A DNA stretch of 64,000 nt from Amycolatopsis sp. QT-25 (GCF_029369745.1 NZ_CP120210.1:5952001-6016000); one strand, 5' to 3'. Shown: positions 54,150-62,801, numbered from the stretch's first letter. Notes: a model not told the origin generated them from the sequence alone. Made by a program: numbers and translations.

Positions 54150-54298
54150 CGGCGGGTGATCGTGTCGCAGAGCTCGGCACACCGCGTCATCATGTCGGCC
54201 GCGTCGGCGCCCATGCGGAACCTGCCCGCGCGGGCCGGTGGCTCGCCATCCCTGCCACCGGCCGAGTACCGGCGGGCGCGCCGGCCGGCCCCGAGTAC

Positions 54299-54328
54299 GC
54301 GGCGCAAGTAGGTGACTAATTGCGCCGC
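54299..54328. terminator. hairpin after SDR gene, short family 2 element
   Basis: GCGGCGCAA and TTGCGCCGC are perfect arms around a 12-nt loop GTAGGTGACTAA. The string AGGTGAC-AATTGCG matches the right ends of family 2 hairpins. It starts 6 nt after the stop of the leftward SDR gene and probably terminates the polyamine operon. Confidence 0.65.
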
Positions 54329-54334
54329 AGGGGG

Positions 54335-55102
54335 TCAAAGCGGAGTGACGTAGGCGCCCGAAATCCCACCGTCCACCAGGAACTGCGAAGCGGTGATGAA
54401 CGAGGCGTCGTCGCTCGCCAGGAACGCGACGGCCGCCGCGATCTCCTCCGGCTCGGCGAACCGCCCGACCGGCACGTGCACCAGCCGCCGCGCGGCCCGT
54501 TCGGGATCCTTCGCGAACAGTTCCTTCAGCAGCGGCGTGTTCACCGGACCCGGGCACAGCGCGTTGACCCGGATGTTCTCCCGCGCGAACTGCACGCCCA
54601 GTTCCCGGCTCATCGCCAGCACCCCGCCCTTGGACGCGGTGTAGGAGATCTGCGACGTCGCCGCGCCCATCACCGCGACGAACGACGCCGTGTTGACGAT
54701 CGAGCCCTTGCCCTGCCGTCGCATATGCGGCAGCGCCGCCTTGCAGCACAGGTACACCGAGGTCAGGTTGACCTTCTGCACCTTCTCCCACGCGTCGATG
54801 CCCGTGGTCAGGATCGAGTCGTCCTCGGGCGGGGAGATGCCGGCGTTGTTGAACGCGACGTCGACCGAGCCGTAGGTGTCCACAGTGGTCTGGAACAGGG
54901 CCTCGACCTGCTCGGCGTCGGTGACGTCGGCCGGGACGAACAGGCCACCGACCTCGTCGGCCGCGGCTTTGCCCGCCTCGGCGGAGATGTCGCCGATGAC
55001 GACCTTCGCGCCCTCGCTCGCCAGCCGCCGCGCGGTGGCGAGGCCGATGCCGCTGCTGCCGCCGGTGATGACCGCGACGCGGCCTTCGAAACGCTGGACC
55101 AT
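54335..55102 (-). CDS. SDR oxidoreductase in polyamine operon
   Basis: This 255-aa classical SDR has VITGGSSGIGLATARRL, NNAGISPPEDDS, the serine in NTASFVA and the catalytic YTASKGG. The sequence is close to 3-oxoacyl-ACP reductase-like dehydrogenases often found in gamma-glutamylated amine pathways. ATG 55102 has GGAGG 4 nt upstream. It is the last gene of the operon, after an 80-bp spacer built of tandem repeats. Confidence 0.85.
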   Translation of the reverse strand: MVQRFEGRVAVITGGSSGIGLATARRLASEGAKVVIGDISAEAGKAAADEVGGLFVPADVTDAEQVEALFQTTVDTYGSVDVAFNNAGISPPEDDSILTTGIDAWEKVQKVNLTSVYLCCKAALPHMRRQGKGSIVNTASFVAVMGAATSQISYTASKGGVLAMSRELGVQFARENIRVNALCPGPVNTPLLKELFAKDPERAARRLVHVPVGRFAEPEEIAAAVAFLASDDASFITASQFLVDGGISGAYVTPL

Positions 55103-55110
55103 TGTTCCTC

Positions 55111-55198
55111 CGTGCCGATGGTCTTGATACGAAAAGTGACCAGCTCGCTCTGTGCTGATGGTCTTATACGAAAGTGGCCCGCTCACTCCGTGCTGATG
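55111..55198. repeat. tandem duplication at operon junction
   Basis: Copy A (55111-55150) and copy B (55151-55188) share CGATGGTCTTGATACGAAA-like sequence and a CTCGCTC/CTCACTC end with a few changes; a third partial copy (from 55189) is inside the aldehyde dehydrogenase gene. The aldehyde dehydrogenase stop lies in copy B and the SDR ribosome-binding site lies in copy A. The spacer thus arose by duplication of a gene end. Confidence 0.65.
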
Positions 55199-56547
55199 AA
55201 GACATTCTTGGTCTCGGTGAAGGCATCGACGGCGTCCGGGCCGAGTTCACGGCCCAGCCCGGACTGCTTGAACCCGCCGAAAGGCGTCCAATACCGGACG
55301 GACGAATGCGAGTTGACCGACAGGTTCCCCGCCTCGACGCCGCGCGCGACGCGGAAGGCGCGGCCGACGTCGCGGGTCCAGATCGAGCCGGACAGGCCGT
55401 ACTCGGTGTGGTTGGCCATGGTCACCGCGTCCGCCTCCCCGTCGAACGGGACCACCGCGACGACCGGGCCGAAGATCTCGTCCGAGGCCAGCGGATGCCG
55501 CAGGTCCGGCGGGGTGACGACGGTCGGCGCGAACCAGTATCCGGGGCCGACGGGCGCGGTGCCCCGGAAGGCGACCGGCGCCGTGTCGTCCACATAGGAC
55601 GAGACCTTCGCGTGGTGCGCCGCCGAGATCAACGGCCCCATCTCGGTCACTTCCAGCCGCGGATCCCCCACGACGACGCCGTTCACCGCGGGTTCCAGCA
55701 GCTCCATGAACTTCTCGTACACCCTCGACTGCACCAGGATCAGCGACCGCGCGCAGCAGTCCTGCCCGGCGTTGTCGAAGACGCCGTACGGCGCGGTGGC
55801 CGCCGCCTTCTCCAGGTCGGCGTCGGCGAAGACGATGTTCGCGTTCTTGCCGCCGAGTTCCAGGGTCACCCGTTTCACCTGCGCGGCGCACCCGGCCATG
55901 ATCTGCTTGCCGACCTCGGTGGAGCCGGTGAACACCACCTTCCGCACCGCCGGGTGGGCCACGAATCGCTGCCCGACCACGGATCCCTTGCCGGGAAGCA
56001 CCTGGAAGACGTCTTCGGGGATCCCCGCCTTACGGGCGAGTTCGCCGAGGCGGATCGCGGTCAGCGGAGTGAGCTCGGCGGGTTTGAGCACGACGGTGTT
56101 CCCGGCGGCGAGCGCGGGCGCGAACCCCCAGCCCGCGATGGGCATCGGGAAGTTCCACGGCACGATCACCCCGACCACGCCGAGCGGCTCGTGGAACGTC
56201 ATGTTCACCCCGCCGGGGACCGGGATCTGCGTGCCGCTCAGCCGTTCGGGCGACGCGGAGTAGTACGTCAGCACGTCTCGGACGTTGCCCGCTTCCCAGC
56301 GCGCGTTGCCGATCGTGTGGCCGGCGTTGGCCACTTCCAGCGCGGCGAGGTTCTCGATGTCGGCGTCGACGGCGTCGGCGAAGCGGCGCAGCAGCCGCGC
56401 CCGGTCGCCGGGGGCCACCGCGCGCCAGGCGGGGAACGCCGCGTGCGCGCGGGCGATCGCCGCGTCGGTCTCCTCGGCCGAGGTCGGCTCGACCGACCGC
56501 ACCACCTCTTCGGTGGCGGGGTTGATCACCTCGAACATCGTCGTCAT
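55183..56547 (-). CDS. aldehyde dehydrogenase (gamma-glutamyl-aminobutyraldehyde type)
   Basis: This 454-aa NAD(P)-dependent aldehyde dehydrogenase has VPWNFPMPIAGWGFAPALAA, GSTEVGKQI, the catalytic glutamate in LELGGKNANIV and the cysteine in NAGQDCCARS. In this operon it should oxidise gamma-glutamyl-aminobutyraldehyde (PuuC-like step). ATG 56547 overlaps the PuuD-like stop as ATGA. Slightly shorter at the N-terminus than E. coli PuuC. Confidence 0.88.
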   Translation of the reverse strand: MTTMFEVINPATEEVVRSVEPTSAEETDAAIARAHAAFPAWRAVAPGDRARLLRRFADAVDADIENLAALEVANAGHTIGNARWEAGNVRDVLTYYSASPERLSGTQIPVPGGVNMTFHEPLGVVGVIVPWNFPMPIAGWGFAPALAAGNTVVLKPAELTPLTAIRLGELARKAGIPEDVFQVLPGKGSVVGQRFVAHPAVRKVVFTGSTEVGKQIMAGCAAQVKRVTLELGGKNANIVFADADLEKAAATAPYGVFDNAGQDCCARSLILVQSRVYEKFMELLEPAVNGVVVGDPRLEVTEMGPLISAAHHAKVSSYVDDTAPVAFRGTAPVGPGYWFAPTVVTPPDLRHPLASDEIFGPVVAVVPFDGEADAVTMANHTEYGLSGSIWTRDVGRAFRVARGVEAGNLSVNSHSSVRYWTPFGGFKQSGLGRELGPDAVDAFTETKNVFISTE

Positions 56548-57257
56548 GCGTGCTCCTTGGCTGCTTTCACCAGCGCCTCGAAAAGCCTGAGGTCGTCCGG
56601 ATTCTGTTCGGGATGCCACTGGACGCCGAGTACGAACCCCTCGCCCGGCAGTTCGGCCGCCTCGATGGTCCCGTCCGCCGCCCAGCCGACCGCGACCAGC
56701 CCGTCGCCGAGCCTGTCGATCGCCTGATGGTGGTAGCACGGCACCTTGGTCTCGGTGCCGAGGATCGCCGCGACCCGGCTGCCCTCGGCAAGGGTCACCG
56801 TCGTGGTGCCGAACGTCCCCGGCGCGGGCTGGTGATCCGCACTGCGCAACGTGTCCGGCAGGTGCTGGGCGAGCGTGCCGCCCAGCGCGACGCTGAGCAC
56901 CTGCAGGCCGCGGCACACGCCCAGCACCGGTTTCCCGCTGTCCAAAGCGGACCGCAGCAGACCGAACTCGAACGCGTCCCGGTTCGGCCTCGTGTACGTC
57001 GTCGCGTGCTGGTCGTGGCCGTAGCGGGCCGGGTCGACGTCGGCGCCGCCTGCCAGCACGAGACCGTCCACGGCGGACAGCAGCCGATCGTGTGCGCCGC
57101 TCACCGGCGGCAGCAGGACCGGGATCCCGCCCGCCGCGACGATCCCGTCGACGTAGACCCGGTGCAGCAGCGCGGCTTCGGTCTCCCAGACGAGGAACTT
57201 CGCGGGCTCCAGATAGGCGGTGAGCCCGATCAGGGGCTCAGAGCCGTTCGAAGCCAC
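56544..57257 (-). CDS. gamma-glutamyl-GABA hydrolase (class I amidotransferase, PuuD-like)
   Basis: This 237-aa peptidase C26/GATase1 has the nucleophile cysteine in LGVCRGLQVLSVALGG (about residue 114), LVLAGGADVDPARYG, and the histidine-glutamate pair in GVQWHPEQN. It cleaves gamma-glutamyl-GABA to glutamate and GABA. GTG 57257 overlaps the end of the glutamine synthetase-like gene by 20 bp. Confidence 0.9.
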   Translation of the reverse strand: MASNGSEPLIGLTAYLEPAKFLVWETEAALLHRVYVDGIVAAGGIPVLLPPVSGAHDRLLSAVDGLVLAGGADVDPARYGHDQHATTYTRPNRDAFEFGLLRSALDSGKPVLGVCRGLQVLSVALGGTLAQHLPDTLRSADHQPAPGTFGTTTVTLAEGSRVAAILGTETKVPCYHHQAIDRLGDGLVAVGWAADGTIEAAELPGEGFVLGVQWHPEQNPDDLRLFEALVKAAKEHA

Positions 57258-58602
57258 GGATCCTCTCCCAATCGGTGACGGCGGCGTCGAACGCGGTCAG
57301 TTCGACCTTCGCCGCGTTGAGGTAATGATCGACGACCTCGTCCCCGAACGCGGTCCTGGCGAGCTCACTCTCGTCCAGCAGCGCCGCGGCCTCCCGCAGG
57401 GTCGTCGGCACGGTCGGTTTGCCGGAACCGTAGGCGTTGCCGTGGAACTCGGGTTCCAGCTCCAGTTCGTTCTCGACTCCGTGCAATCCGGCGGCGATCA
57501 GCGCGGCCACCGCGAGGTACGGGTTCACGTCGCCGCCGGGGACCCGGTTCTCGGCGCGCAGCGAGTCCCCGTGCCCGACGACGCGGAGCGCGCACGTGCG
57601 GTTGTCGGTGCCCCACGCGACGGCCGTGGGTGCGAAGCTGCCGGGAACGAAACGCTTGTAGGAGTTGATGTTCGGGGCGAGGAAGTAGGTCAGCTCACGC
57701 AACCCGGCCAGCTGCCCGGCGAGGAAGTGCTGCATCAGCGGCGAGAATCCGCCGGGGCCGTCACCCGCCAGGACGGGCTTTCCCTCGGCGGAACGCAGGC
57801 TGAGGTGGATGTGGCAGGAGTTGCCCTCGCGTTCGTTGTACTTCGCCATGAACGTGAGGCTTTTGCCCTCCTGGGCGGCGATCTCCTTGGCCCCGGTCTT
57901 GTAGACGCTGTGGTTGTCGCAGGTGGTCAGCGCGTCGGCGTAGCGGAACGCGATCTCGTGCTGACCGGGATTGCACTCGCCTTTGGCCGACTCGACGTAC
58001 AGTCCCGCTCCGCCCATGTCGTTCCGGATGCGGCGCAGCAGCGGCTCGATCCGCGAGGTACCGAGCATCGAGTAGTCGACGTTGTACTGGTTGGCCGGGC
58101 GAAGATCCTGATACCGCTTGTCCCAGGCCGACTCGAAGGTGTCGTCGAAGACGATGAACTCCAGTTCGGTCCCGACGTACGCGGTGAGGCCACGCGCGGC
58201 GAGCCGGTCGAGCTGACCGCGCAGGATCTGACGCGGCGACGGGGCCACGGCGCCGCCCTGCACCCGTTCGAGGTCGGCCAGGACGAGCGCGGTGCCCTCC
58301 TGCCACGGAAGCAGGCGAAGCGTGCCGAAGTCCGGGCGCATGACGAAGTCGCCGTAGCCGGTCTCCCACGACGACATCGTGTAGCCGTCGACGGTGTTCA
58401 TGTCGACGTCGACGGCGAGGAGGTAGTTGCACGCTTCGGTGGCGTGCTCGACGACCTCGTCGAGGAAGTACTCGGCGGCGCAGCGCTTGCCCTGCAGCCT
58501 GCCCTGCATGTCGGTGATCGCCACGAGCACCGTGTCCACGGTGCCGTCCTCGACCAGTTCCCGGAGCCGATCCAGCGTGAGCATGCCGCGCCTGTTCGCC
58601 AT
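57238..58602 (-). CDS. gamma-glutamylpolyamine synthetase (GlnA-like)
   Basis: This 454-aa glutamine-synthetase-family ligase has YVGTELEFIVFDD, ESAKGECNPGQHEI, NSCHIHLSL, SFAPTAVAWGTDNRTCALRV and GGDVNPYLAVAALIAAGL. It lacks the adenylylation-tyrosine tail of true GlnA. With the PuuD-like and aldehyde dehydrogenase genes downstream it should glutamylate putrescine or another amine, as Streptomyces GlnA3/GlnA4 do. ATG 58602 follows GGTGAGG; GTG 58611 is an alternative. Confidence 0.88.
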   Translation of the reverse strand: MANRRGMLTLDRLRELVEDGTVDTVLVAITDMQGRLQGKRCAAEYFLDEVVEHATEACNYLLAVDVDMNTVDGYTMSSWETGYGDFVMRPDFGTLRLLPWQEGTALVLADLERVQGGAVAPSPRQILRGQLDRLAARGLTAYVGTELEFIVFDDTFESAWDKRYQDLRPANQYNVDYSMLGTSRIEPLLRRIRNDMGGAGLYVESAKGECNPGQHEIAFRYADALTTCDNHSVYKTGAKEIAAQEGKSLTFMAKYNEREGNSCHIHLSLRSAEGKPVLAGDGPGGFSPLMQHFLAGQLAGLRELTYFLAPNINSYKRFVPGSFAPTAVAWGTDNRTCALRVVGHGDSLRAENRVPGGDVNPYLAVAALIAAGLHGVENELELEPEFHGNAYGSGKPTVPTTLREAAALLDESELARTAFGDEVVDHYLNAAKVELTAFDAAVTDWERIRGFERL

Positions 58603-58612
58603 CAGCCTCACC

Positions 58613-58636
58613 TAAAGGTTCGAAGCGGTACCTTTA
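58613..58636. promoter_or_regulatory. inverted repeat operator at polyamine operon
   Basis: TAAAGGT-N10-ACCTTTA is a perfect 7-bp inverted repeat 11 bp upstream of the GlnA-like start. It is AT-rich against the background and lies where a repressor would block initiation. No regulator gene is adjacent. Confidence 0.6.
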
Positions 58637-58829
58637 CGGCTTCTTCCTACCGGGTGACCCCGACCCGGTCAACTCAACCAATGGTCTGCTTCGTTATCCA
58701 TTGCGGACTGTAGTTGATCCCTGGGCGGATTGTCTGCGATGCCCGGCTGAGAAGATGCTGTGAATCCCGCCGGACGGGAGGAGATCCGCACACCCGGAAC
58801 GTTGTACGGATCAAGAGAGGTGAGAAGGA

Positions 58830-59354
58830 ATGACACAGGCATTCACGCAGCAGACCACGTTCACCGAGCCCCAGGGGCGGGCTCAGCTCCCGACGCTGCC
58901 CAACGGGTGGCCGATCGGCTCGTACGAGTCGTACTCCGAAGCGCAGCGTGCCGTCGACCACCTCGCGGGAACGGACTTCCCGATCACGGACGTCACCATC
59001 GTCGGTGTCGAACCGATCCTGGTCGAGCGGATCGCCGGGCGGATGGGCTGGAGCAAGGTGCTGACCAGCTCGGCGCTGTCGGGCGCGATGTTCGGGATGT
59101 TCCTCGGCCTCGTGCTGAGCCTGCTGAACCCGGGCGCCGGACTGGTGCCGATCCTCGTCGGCCTCGTCGGCGGTATCGGGTTCAACCTGCTGTTCGGCGC
59201 GCTGGGGTACGCGGCTTCGAAGAACAAGCGCGGGTTCATCTCGCAGAGCCAGCTGGTCGCCCGGCGTTACGACGTCCTGGCCCAGCCGCGCAACGCCGAG
59301 AAGGGCCGCGCCCTGCTGGCGGACCTGGCCGCCAGGAGCGCGTTCACCCACTGA
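58830..59354 (+). CDS. YflT-like general stress protein
   Basis: This 174-aa protein has the soluble domain IGSYESYSEAQRAVDHLAGT with ITDVTIVGVEP, then two membrane or amphipathic segments rich in glycine (GAMFGMFLGLVLSLL, LVGLVGGIGFNLLFGALGYA). This arrangement is found in actinobacterial general stress (YflT/DUF-type) proteins. Start ATG 58830 follows GAGAGGTGAGAAGGA. Monocistronic; function unproven. A stable hairpin follows the stop. Confidence 0.78.
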   Translation: MTQAFTQQTTFTEPQGRAQLPTLPNGWPIGSYESYSEAQRAVDHLAGTDFPITDVTIVGVEPILVERIAGRMGWSKVLTSSALSGAMFGMFLGLVLSLLNPGAGLVPILVGLVGGIGFNLLFGALGYAASKNKRGFISQSQLVARRYDVLAQPRNAEKGRALLADLAARSAFTH

Positions 59355-59359
59355 GCCCC

Positions 59360-59398
59360 CCGCGAGCCGGCACCTCCGCACGAGGTGCCGGCTCGCGG
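59360..59398. terminator. bidirectional hairpin terminator
   Basis: Arms CCGCGAGCCGGCACCTC and GAGGTGCCGGCTCGCGG are perfect 17-nt complements around CGCAC. It lies between the stress-protein stop and the stop of the convergent synthetase gene, so it can serve both. There is no U-run. Confidence 0.75.
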
Positions 59399-59400
59399 CT

Positions 59401-60653
59401 TCACGGGGTCAAGCGGTGGAGGTCACGGGGGAACAACGTCGCCTGGCGGACGTTGGGCAGCCCGAGCAACCGGGCCGTCCAGCGTTCGAGACCGAGCGCG
59501 AACCCGCCGTGTGGTGGCATCCCATGGGCGAAGACGGACAGGTAGTCCCGGTACGGCACGATGGACTCTCCGCGCGCCGCCAGCGTGGTGGTGTAGTCGG
59601 CGTGCCGATGCAGCCGCTGGCCGCCGGTCACCAGTTCCAGTCCGCGGAAAAGCAGGTCGAAACTGTGGGAGTATTCGGGCCGCGCCGGGTCCGGATGCGT
59701 GTAGAACGGCCGCTTCACCATCGGATAGCCGGTGACGAACAGGAATTCCGATCCGTGTTCGCGCAGTGCCCAGTCCGAAAGCAGCCGCTCGTGCGGGGGC
59801 GCGAGGTCCGGCTCGCCACGTGGGTCTTCACCGGACAGCCGTGCGAGCAGTTCCTGCGCCTCCGTGAAGTGGATCTCCGGAATTCCCCGGGCACCACGAC
59901 CCCGGCCTCCGGGACGGCGGCCGCCATCCCCGCGATCGCCTCCCGCAGCACCTTCATGACTTCGTGGTGGCCTTCGATGAAGCCGAGTTCGGCGTCGAGG
60001 CTGGTGTACTGCGCGAGATGCCGCGCGGTGTCGTGCGATTCGGCGCGGAATACCGGGCCGACCTCGTACACCCGCTCGAAAACCCCGACCAGTGCCTGTT
60101 TGTAGAACTGCGGCGACTGCGCCAGGAAGGCCCGCTCGCCGAAGTAGTCGATGCCGAAGACGTTCGCTCCGGATTCCGTGGCCGATGAGACGATCTTGGG
60201 CGTATGGATTTCGGTGAACCCGAGCCCGTCCAGTGCCGAACGAAACCCGGCGACGCTCGCCGCCGCAACCGTGAACACCTTCTTCAGCCGCGGGTGCCGC
60301 AGCGCGACGGCGGCGTTGTCCAGCACCGTGGGCAACGCGGCCGTAACCGACGGCCGATAGAGGTCGAAGGGGGGTGGTTCGGCGGGCTCGGAAAGCAACC
60401 TGACCGACGGCTCGGTCACTTCCACACCGTCCGGCGCTTGAGAATTGGCGATAACGAGGCCTTCGACCTCGACCACGGTCTCCTCCGGGTGGCCACCGGG
60501 TTCGGCGAGCACGACTTGGCCGAGCCCGGAGCGGTCCCGGATCACCAGGAAGGTGACGGATTTCAAGCGGCGCCGGCGGTGCACCCAGCCGGCGATGCGG
60601 ACACGGTCGCCGACGTGCCGGGGCAGATCGGCGACGAGGACACGCGAGATCAT
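59401..60653 (-). pseudogene. aspS: archaeal-type aspartyl/asparaginyl-tRNA synthetase, frameshifted
   Basis: The product would be about 417 aa. An OB-fold anticodon domain comes first (VRIAGWVHRRRRLKSVTFLV), then a class II core with motif 2 VFRAESHDTARHLAQYTSLD and motif 3 GFALGLERWTARLL. Length and motifs fit archaeal-type, often non-discriminating, Asp-tRNA(Asn) ligase. Codons up to VVVPG and those from GIPEIHFTEAQEL lie in different frames; one extra G in the GGGG run at 59885-59888 would restore one frame. This is a real mutation or a sequencing slip. A T-box leader precedes the gene. ATG 60653 has AGGAG upstream. Confidence 0.8.
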
Positions 60654-60684
60654 CACAACTCCTGTACGGATATGCGCGACCCCT

Positions 60685-60930
60685 TGGGAGTGCGGGCGAG
60701 AAGGGAACTCGCGGTACCACCGCACTTTCGCCGCCACCCTGGACGAGCGGCGGCCTCGAAGGCCCGATGACGAGGGCCGGACGGCGGGGCATGGGGCGCG
60801 GACGCCGTTCCTCCCCGCACTCGGGAGGGTCTTCGCCGGAGGGCGCGAAGCCGCCTTCGCAGCTACCGGCGGCTCTCTGGGTCTCGCGTGGTTCCTCGGC
60901 TACTCGTCTCCGTCAACGCGTTGCCCCGGA
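60685..60930 (-). promoter_or_regulatory. T-box leader
   Basis: The minus-strand leader has the T-box sequence GGUGGUACCGCG (around 60723-60710), GACGAGUA and AGAGAGCCGCC of stem I. A lower stem GGGG/CCCC, CGCG/CGCG, GACG/CGUC (60927-60911 with 60804-60793) is present. Just above that stem the 3' strand reads GGAACGG, giving a candidate specifier AAC (Asn, 60809-60807); a GAC upstream is an alternative. A hairpin GUGCGG/CCGCAC with inner GCGAG/CUCGC overlaps the T-box sequence and can be the off state. It has no U-run. Confidence 0.85.
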
Positions 60931-60961
60931 GGTTACGTCCCCCGAGGCGACCCGCGCATCC

Positions 60962-61024
60962 GCATTTCGTCAGCTGGATACGGTGGTTCGTGACCCCGAC
61001 CACCGCATCCAGCTGACGAAATGC
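60962..61024. terminator. 63-bp hairpin, family 2
   Basis: Arms starting GCATTTCGTCAGCTGGAT pair over about 28 nt around a 5-nt loop with one mismatch. The outermost bases differ from the other copies (CGCATTTCG for CGCAATTCG) but the change is matched on the other arm. It lies 50 nt after the leftward membrane-protein stop and just before the T-box promoter region, so it insulates the T-box unit. Confidence 0.7.
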
Positions 61025-61073
61025 CGAGAAATAGGGTGGAGGCGCCCCCGACAGCCGCCTCCACCCGGACCGC

Positions 61074-62318
61074 CTAGCGCGTCGGCTGGGCGGAGTTCGA
61101 CGGCGGCGCCACCGAGGTGGACGACGACGGGGCGGCCTGAGAAGTCGGCGCCGGCGCGCCCTTCGGGATCGCCGCGCTGAACGGGACGTCGGCCTTCTCC
61201 TGGCAGTAGGAGCGATATCCGTTGTAGCCGTCGCGGTGTCCGTCGTCGTCCTGGACGCCCCGCTCGATCTGCGGACGCGGGTAGCGGTTGTCGTCGCCGA
61301 TCTTCCGCCTTTCGCCCGTGCTCTTCTCGCAGGCGTACCGGGTCGTGCTGAGCGGACGACCGTCCTCGTCGTAAAGATAGATTTCGGTCAGCGGCTTGCC
61401 TTCGCTGTCGAACGCGTAGACGTTCTCCACTTCCTGGCTGCCGTACCTCAACTGCGGGTTGCCGTAGTTGTCGTTGGAGTTCGGCGGGTAGCCGCCGGTG
61501 TAGGAACCGTTGCCGTAGGACCCTCTCGCGAGCAGGTCGACCGCCGCACCCGCACCGCCGAGCATGCTGCCGATGACGAACGCCGAAATCGGCACGGCCA
61601 GCCACAGCAGCCGACGGTCGGCCTTCAGCCTCGGCCCGGCCCACACCACGGCGACGGCCGCCAGCAGCATCAGCGGCAGCAGCAAGACGGCCTCGGTGTC
61701 GCGGAGCACGAGCAGCAGGCCGAACACGACCAGCACCGCCGCGCACAGCACCCACCACGCCGGCTTCAGCGTGCGGAAGTAGTTCAGCCCCTTGCTGTTC
61801 CCGTCTTTCCGGAACGAGCCCGCCATCTCGCGGAACTTGACCACCTCGGGCAGTTCCACGATCGGGGCGACGCCCTTGCGGACGACGTAGGCGACGCTGA
61901 TCGCGAGCACGGGGGTGACGAAAAGCAGGCCCAGCAACGGTTCCACCCGGACCAGCACCGCGGCCGCGAAGCCGAACAACGCGAAGCCGCCGACAGAGAA
62001 CACCAGGCCCCAGAACGCGAACCGGGATCCCCCGATCCCGGTCTTCGCCTTCAGCACGGCGGTCTGGTCACCCGCGTCGGCCGGACGCGGTGGGTACCCA
62101 CCTGAAGCCCGCAGCTCGGCGGCATAGCTCTCGGGGCTGCCCAGCCGCTCGATCAGCGCGTCGACCTTGGGGTTCTCCCCCAGTTCCGCCTCCATCTCGG
62201 CGAGATGGGGCCGGACGTCTTCGAGGATCTCCTCGACTTCACTCTCGGGAAGGTCGGCGAGCGCGCTCCTGACCCTCGCCAGATACACCCGCACGGCGGT
62301 CGGATTCTGCGTGCTCAT
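61074..62318 (-). CDS. membrane protein with DUF1700-like N-terminus
   Basis: This 414-aa protein has an N-terminal helical domain (VYLARVRSALADLPESEVEE, HLAEMEAELGEN, ERLGSPESYAAELRA) like the HAAS/DUF1700 domain found behind PadR regulators. About seven hydrophobic helices follow, then a soluble tail with tyrosine/glycine-rich (SYGNGSYTGGYPPNSNDNYG) and serine/proline-rich ends, probably outside the cell. Its ATG overlaps the padR stop as ATGA, so PadR controls its own partner. Function unknown. Confidence 0.78.
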   Translation of the reverse strand: MSTQNPTAVRVYLARVRSALADLPESEVEEILEDVRPHLAEMEAELGENPKVDALIERLGSPESYAAELRASGGYPPRPADAGDQTAVLKAKTGIGGSRFAFWGLVFSVGGFALFGFAAAVLVRVEPLLGLLFVTPVLAISVAYVVRKGVAPIVELPEVVKFREMAGSFRKDGNSKGLNYFRTLKPAWWVLCAAVLVVFGLLLVLRDTEAVLLLPLMLLAAVAVVWAGPRLKADRRLLWLAVPISAFVIGSMLGGAGAAVDLLARGSYGNGSYTGGYPPNSNDNYGNPQLRYGSQEVENVYAFDSEGKPLTEIYLYDEDGRPLSTTRYACEKSTGERRKIGDDNRYPRPQIERGVQDDDGHRDGYNGYRSYCQEKADVPFSAAIPKGAPAPTSQAAPSSSTSVAPPSNSAQPTR

Positions 62319-62638
62319 GCTGCCTCTCCCAACAGGCTGTTCATTGTCGTGGCGAAAGTCCGCCAGGTCTGCCCCGACTCTTCGAGACGTCGACGACCCG
62401 GTTCGTTGAGGCTGTAGTACTTGCGGTGCGGGCCCTCTTCACTCGGCACCACGTACGACGTCAGCAGGCCTGCCTTGTACAGCCGCCGAAGCGTTCCGTA
62501 CACCGAGGCGTCACCGACTTCCTGCAACCCCGCGACGCGAAGTCTTCGGAGCACGTCGTAGCCGTAGCCGTCCTCTCCGCGAAGTACCGCGAGAACGGCG
62601 AGGTCCAGCACGCCTTTGAGTAGCTGACTGATCTCCAC
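62315..62638 (-). CDS. PadR-family regulator
   Basis: This 107-aa protein has the PadR winged helix (LKGVLDLAVLAVLRGEDGYG, YDVLRRLRVAG, GDASVYGTLRRLYKAGLLTS, RKYYSLNEPGRRRL). GTG 62638 is chosen because GGGAGG lies 9 nt upstream; an ATG nine codons earlier lacks a ribosome-binding site. It is coupled with the DUF1700-like membrane protein and probably represses the shared promoter in 62639-62700. Confidence 0.87.
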   Translation of the reverse strand: MEISQLLKGVLDLAVLAVLRGEDGYGYDVLRRLRVAGLQEVGDASVYGTLRRLYKAGLLTSYVVPSEEGPHRKYYSLNEPGRRRLEESGQTWRTFATTMNSLLGEAA

Positions 62639-62735
62639 AGTCGCGTCCCTCCCAGTCTTACGCATCAGAAGGTACCACGCATTGCACAGTAGTGCGCACG
62701 GCGGAACTTACTTGCGTCAAAACGTGGTTCATGGG

Positions 62736-62751
62736 TTACTTAGTCCAGTAA
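62736..62751. promoter_or_regulatory. candidate operator upstream of YtrA-type regulator
   Basis: TTACT-TAGTCC-AGTAA is an inverted repeat in an AT-rich stretch 50 bp before the gntR start. GntR/YtrA regulators commonly bind such sites at their own promoter. Confidence 0.45.
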
Positions 62752-62801
62752 TAAACCACCGCACCCGGCACGGGTGCACGAAGACTGGGAACGGAGGTGT
62801 C

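Noticed and set aside
62638..62665. Upstream ATG at 62665 for padR
   Set aside because: No ribosome-binding site precedes it, while GTG 62638 has GGGAGG at good spacing and gives the normal PadR N-terminus.
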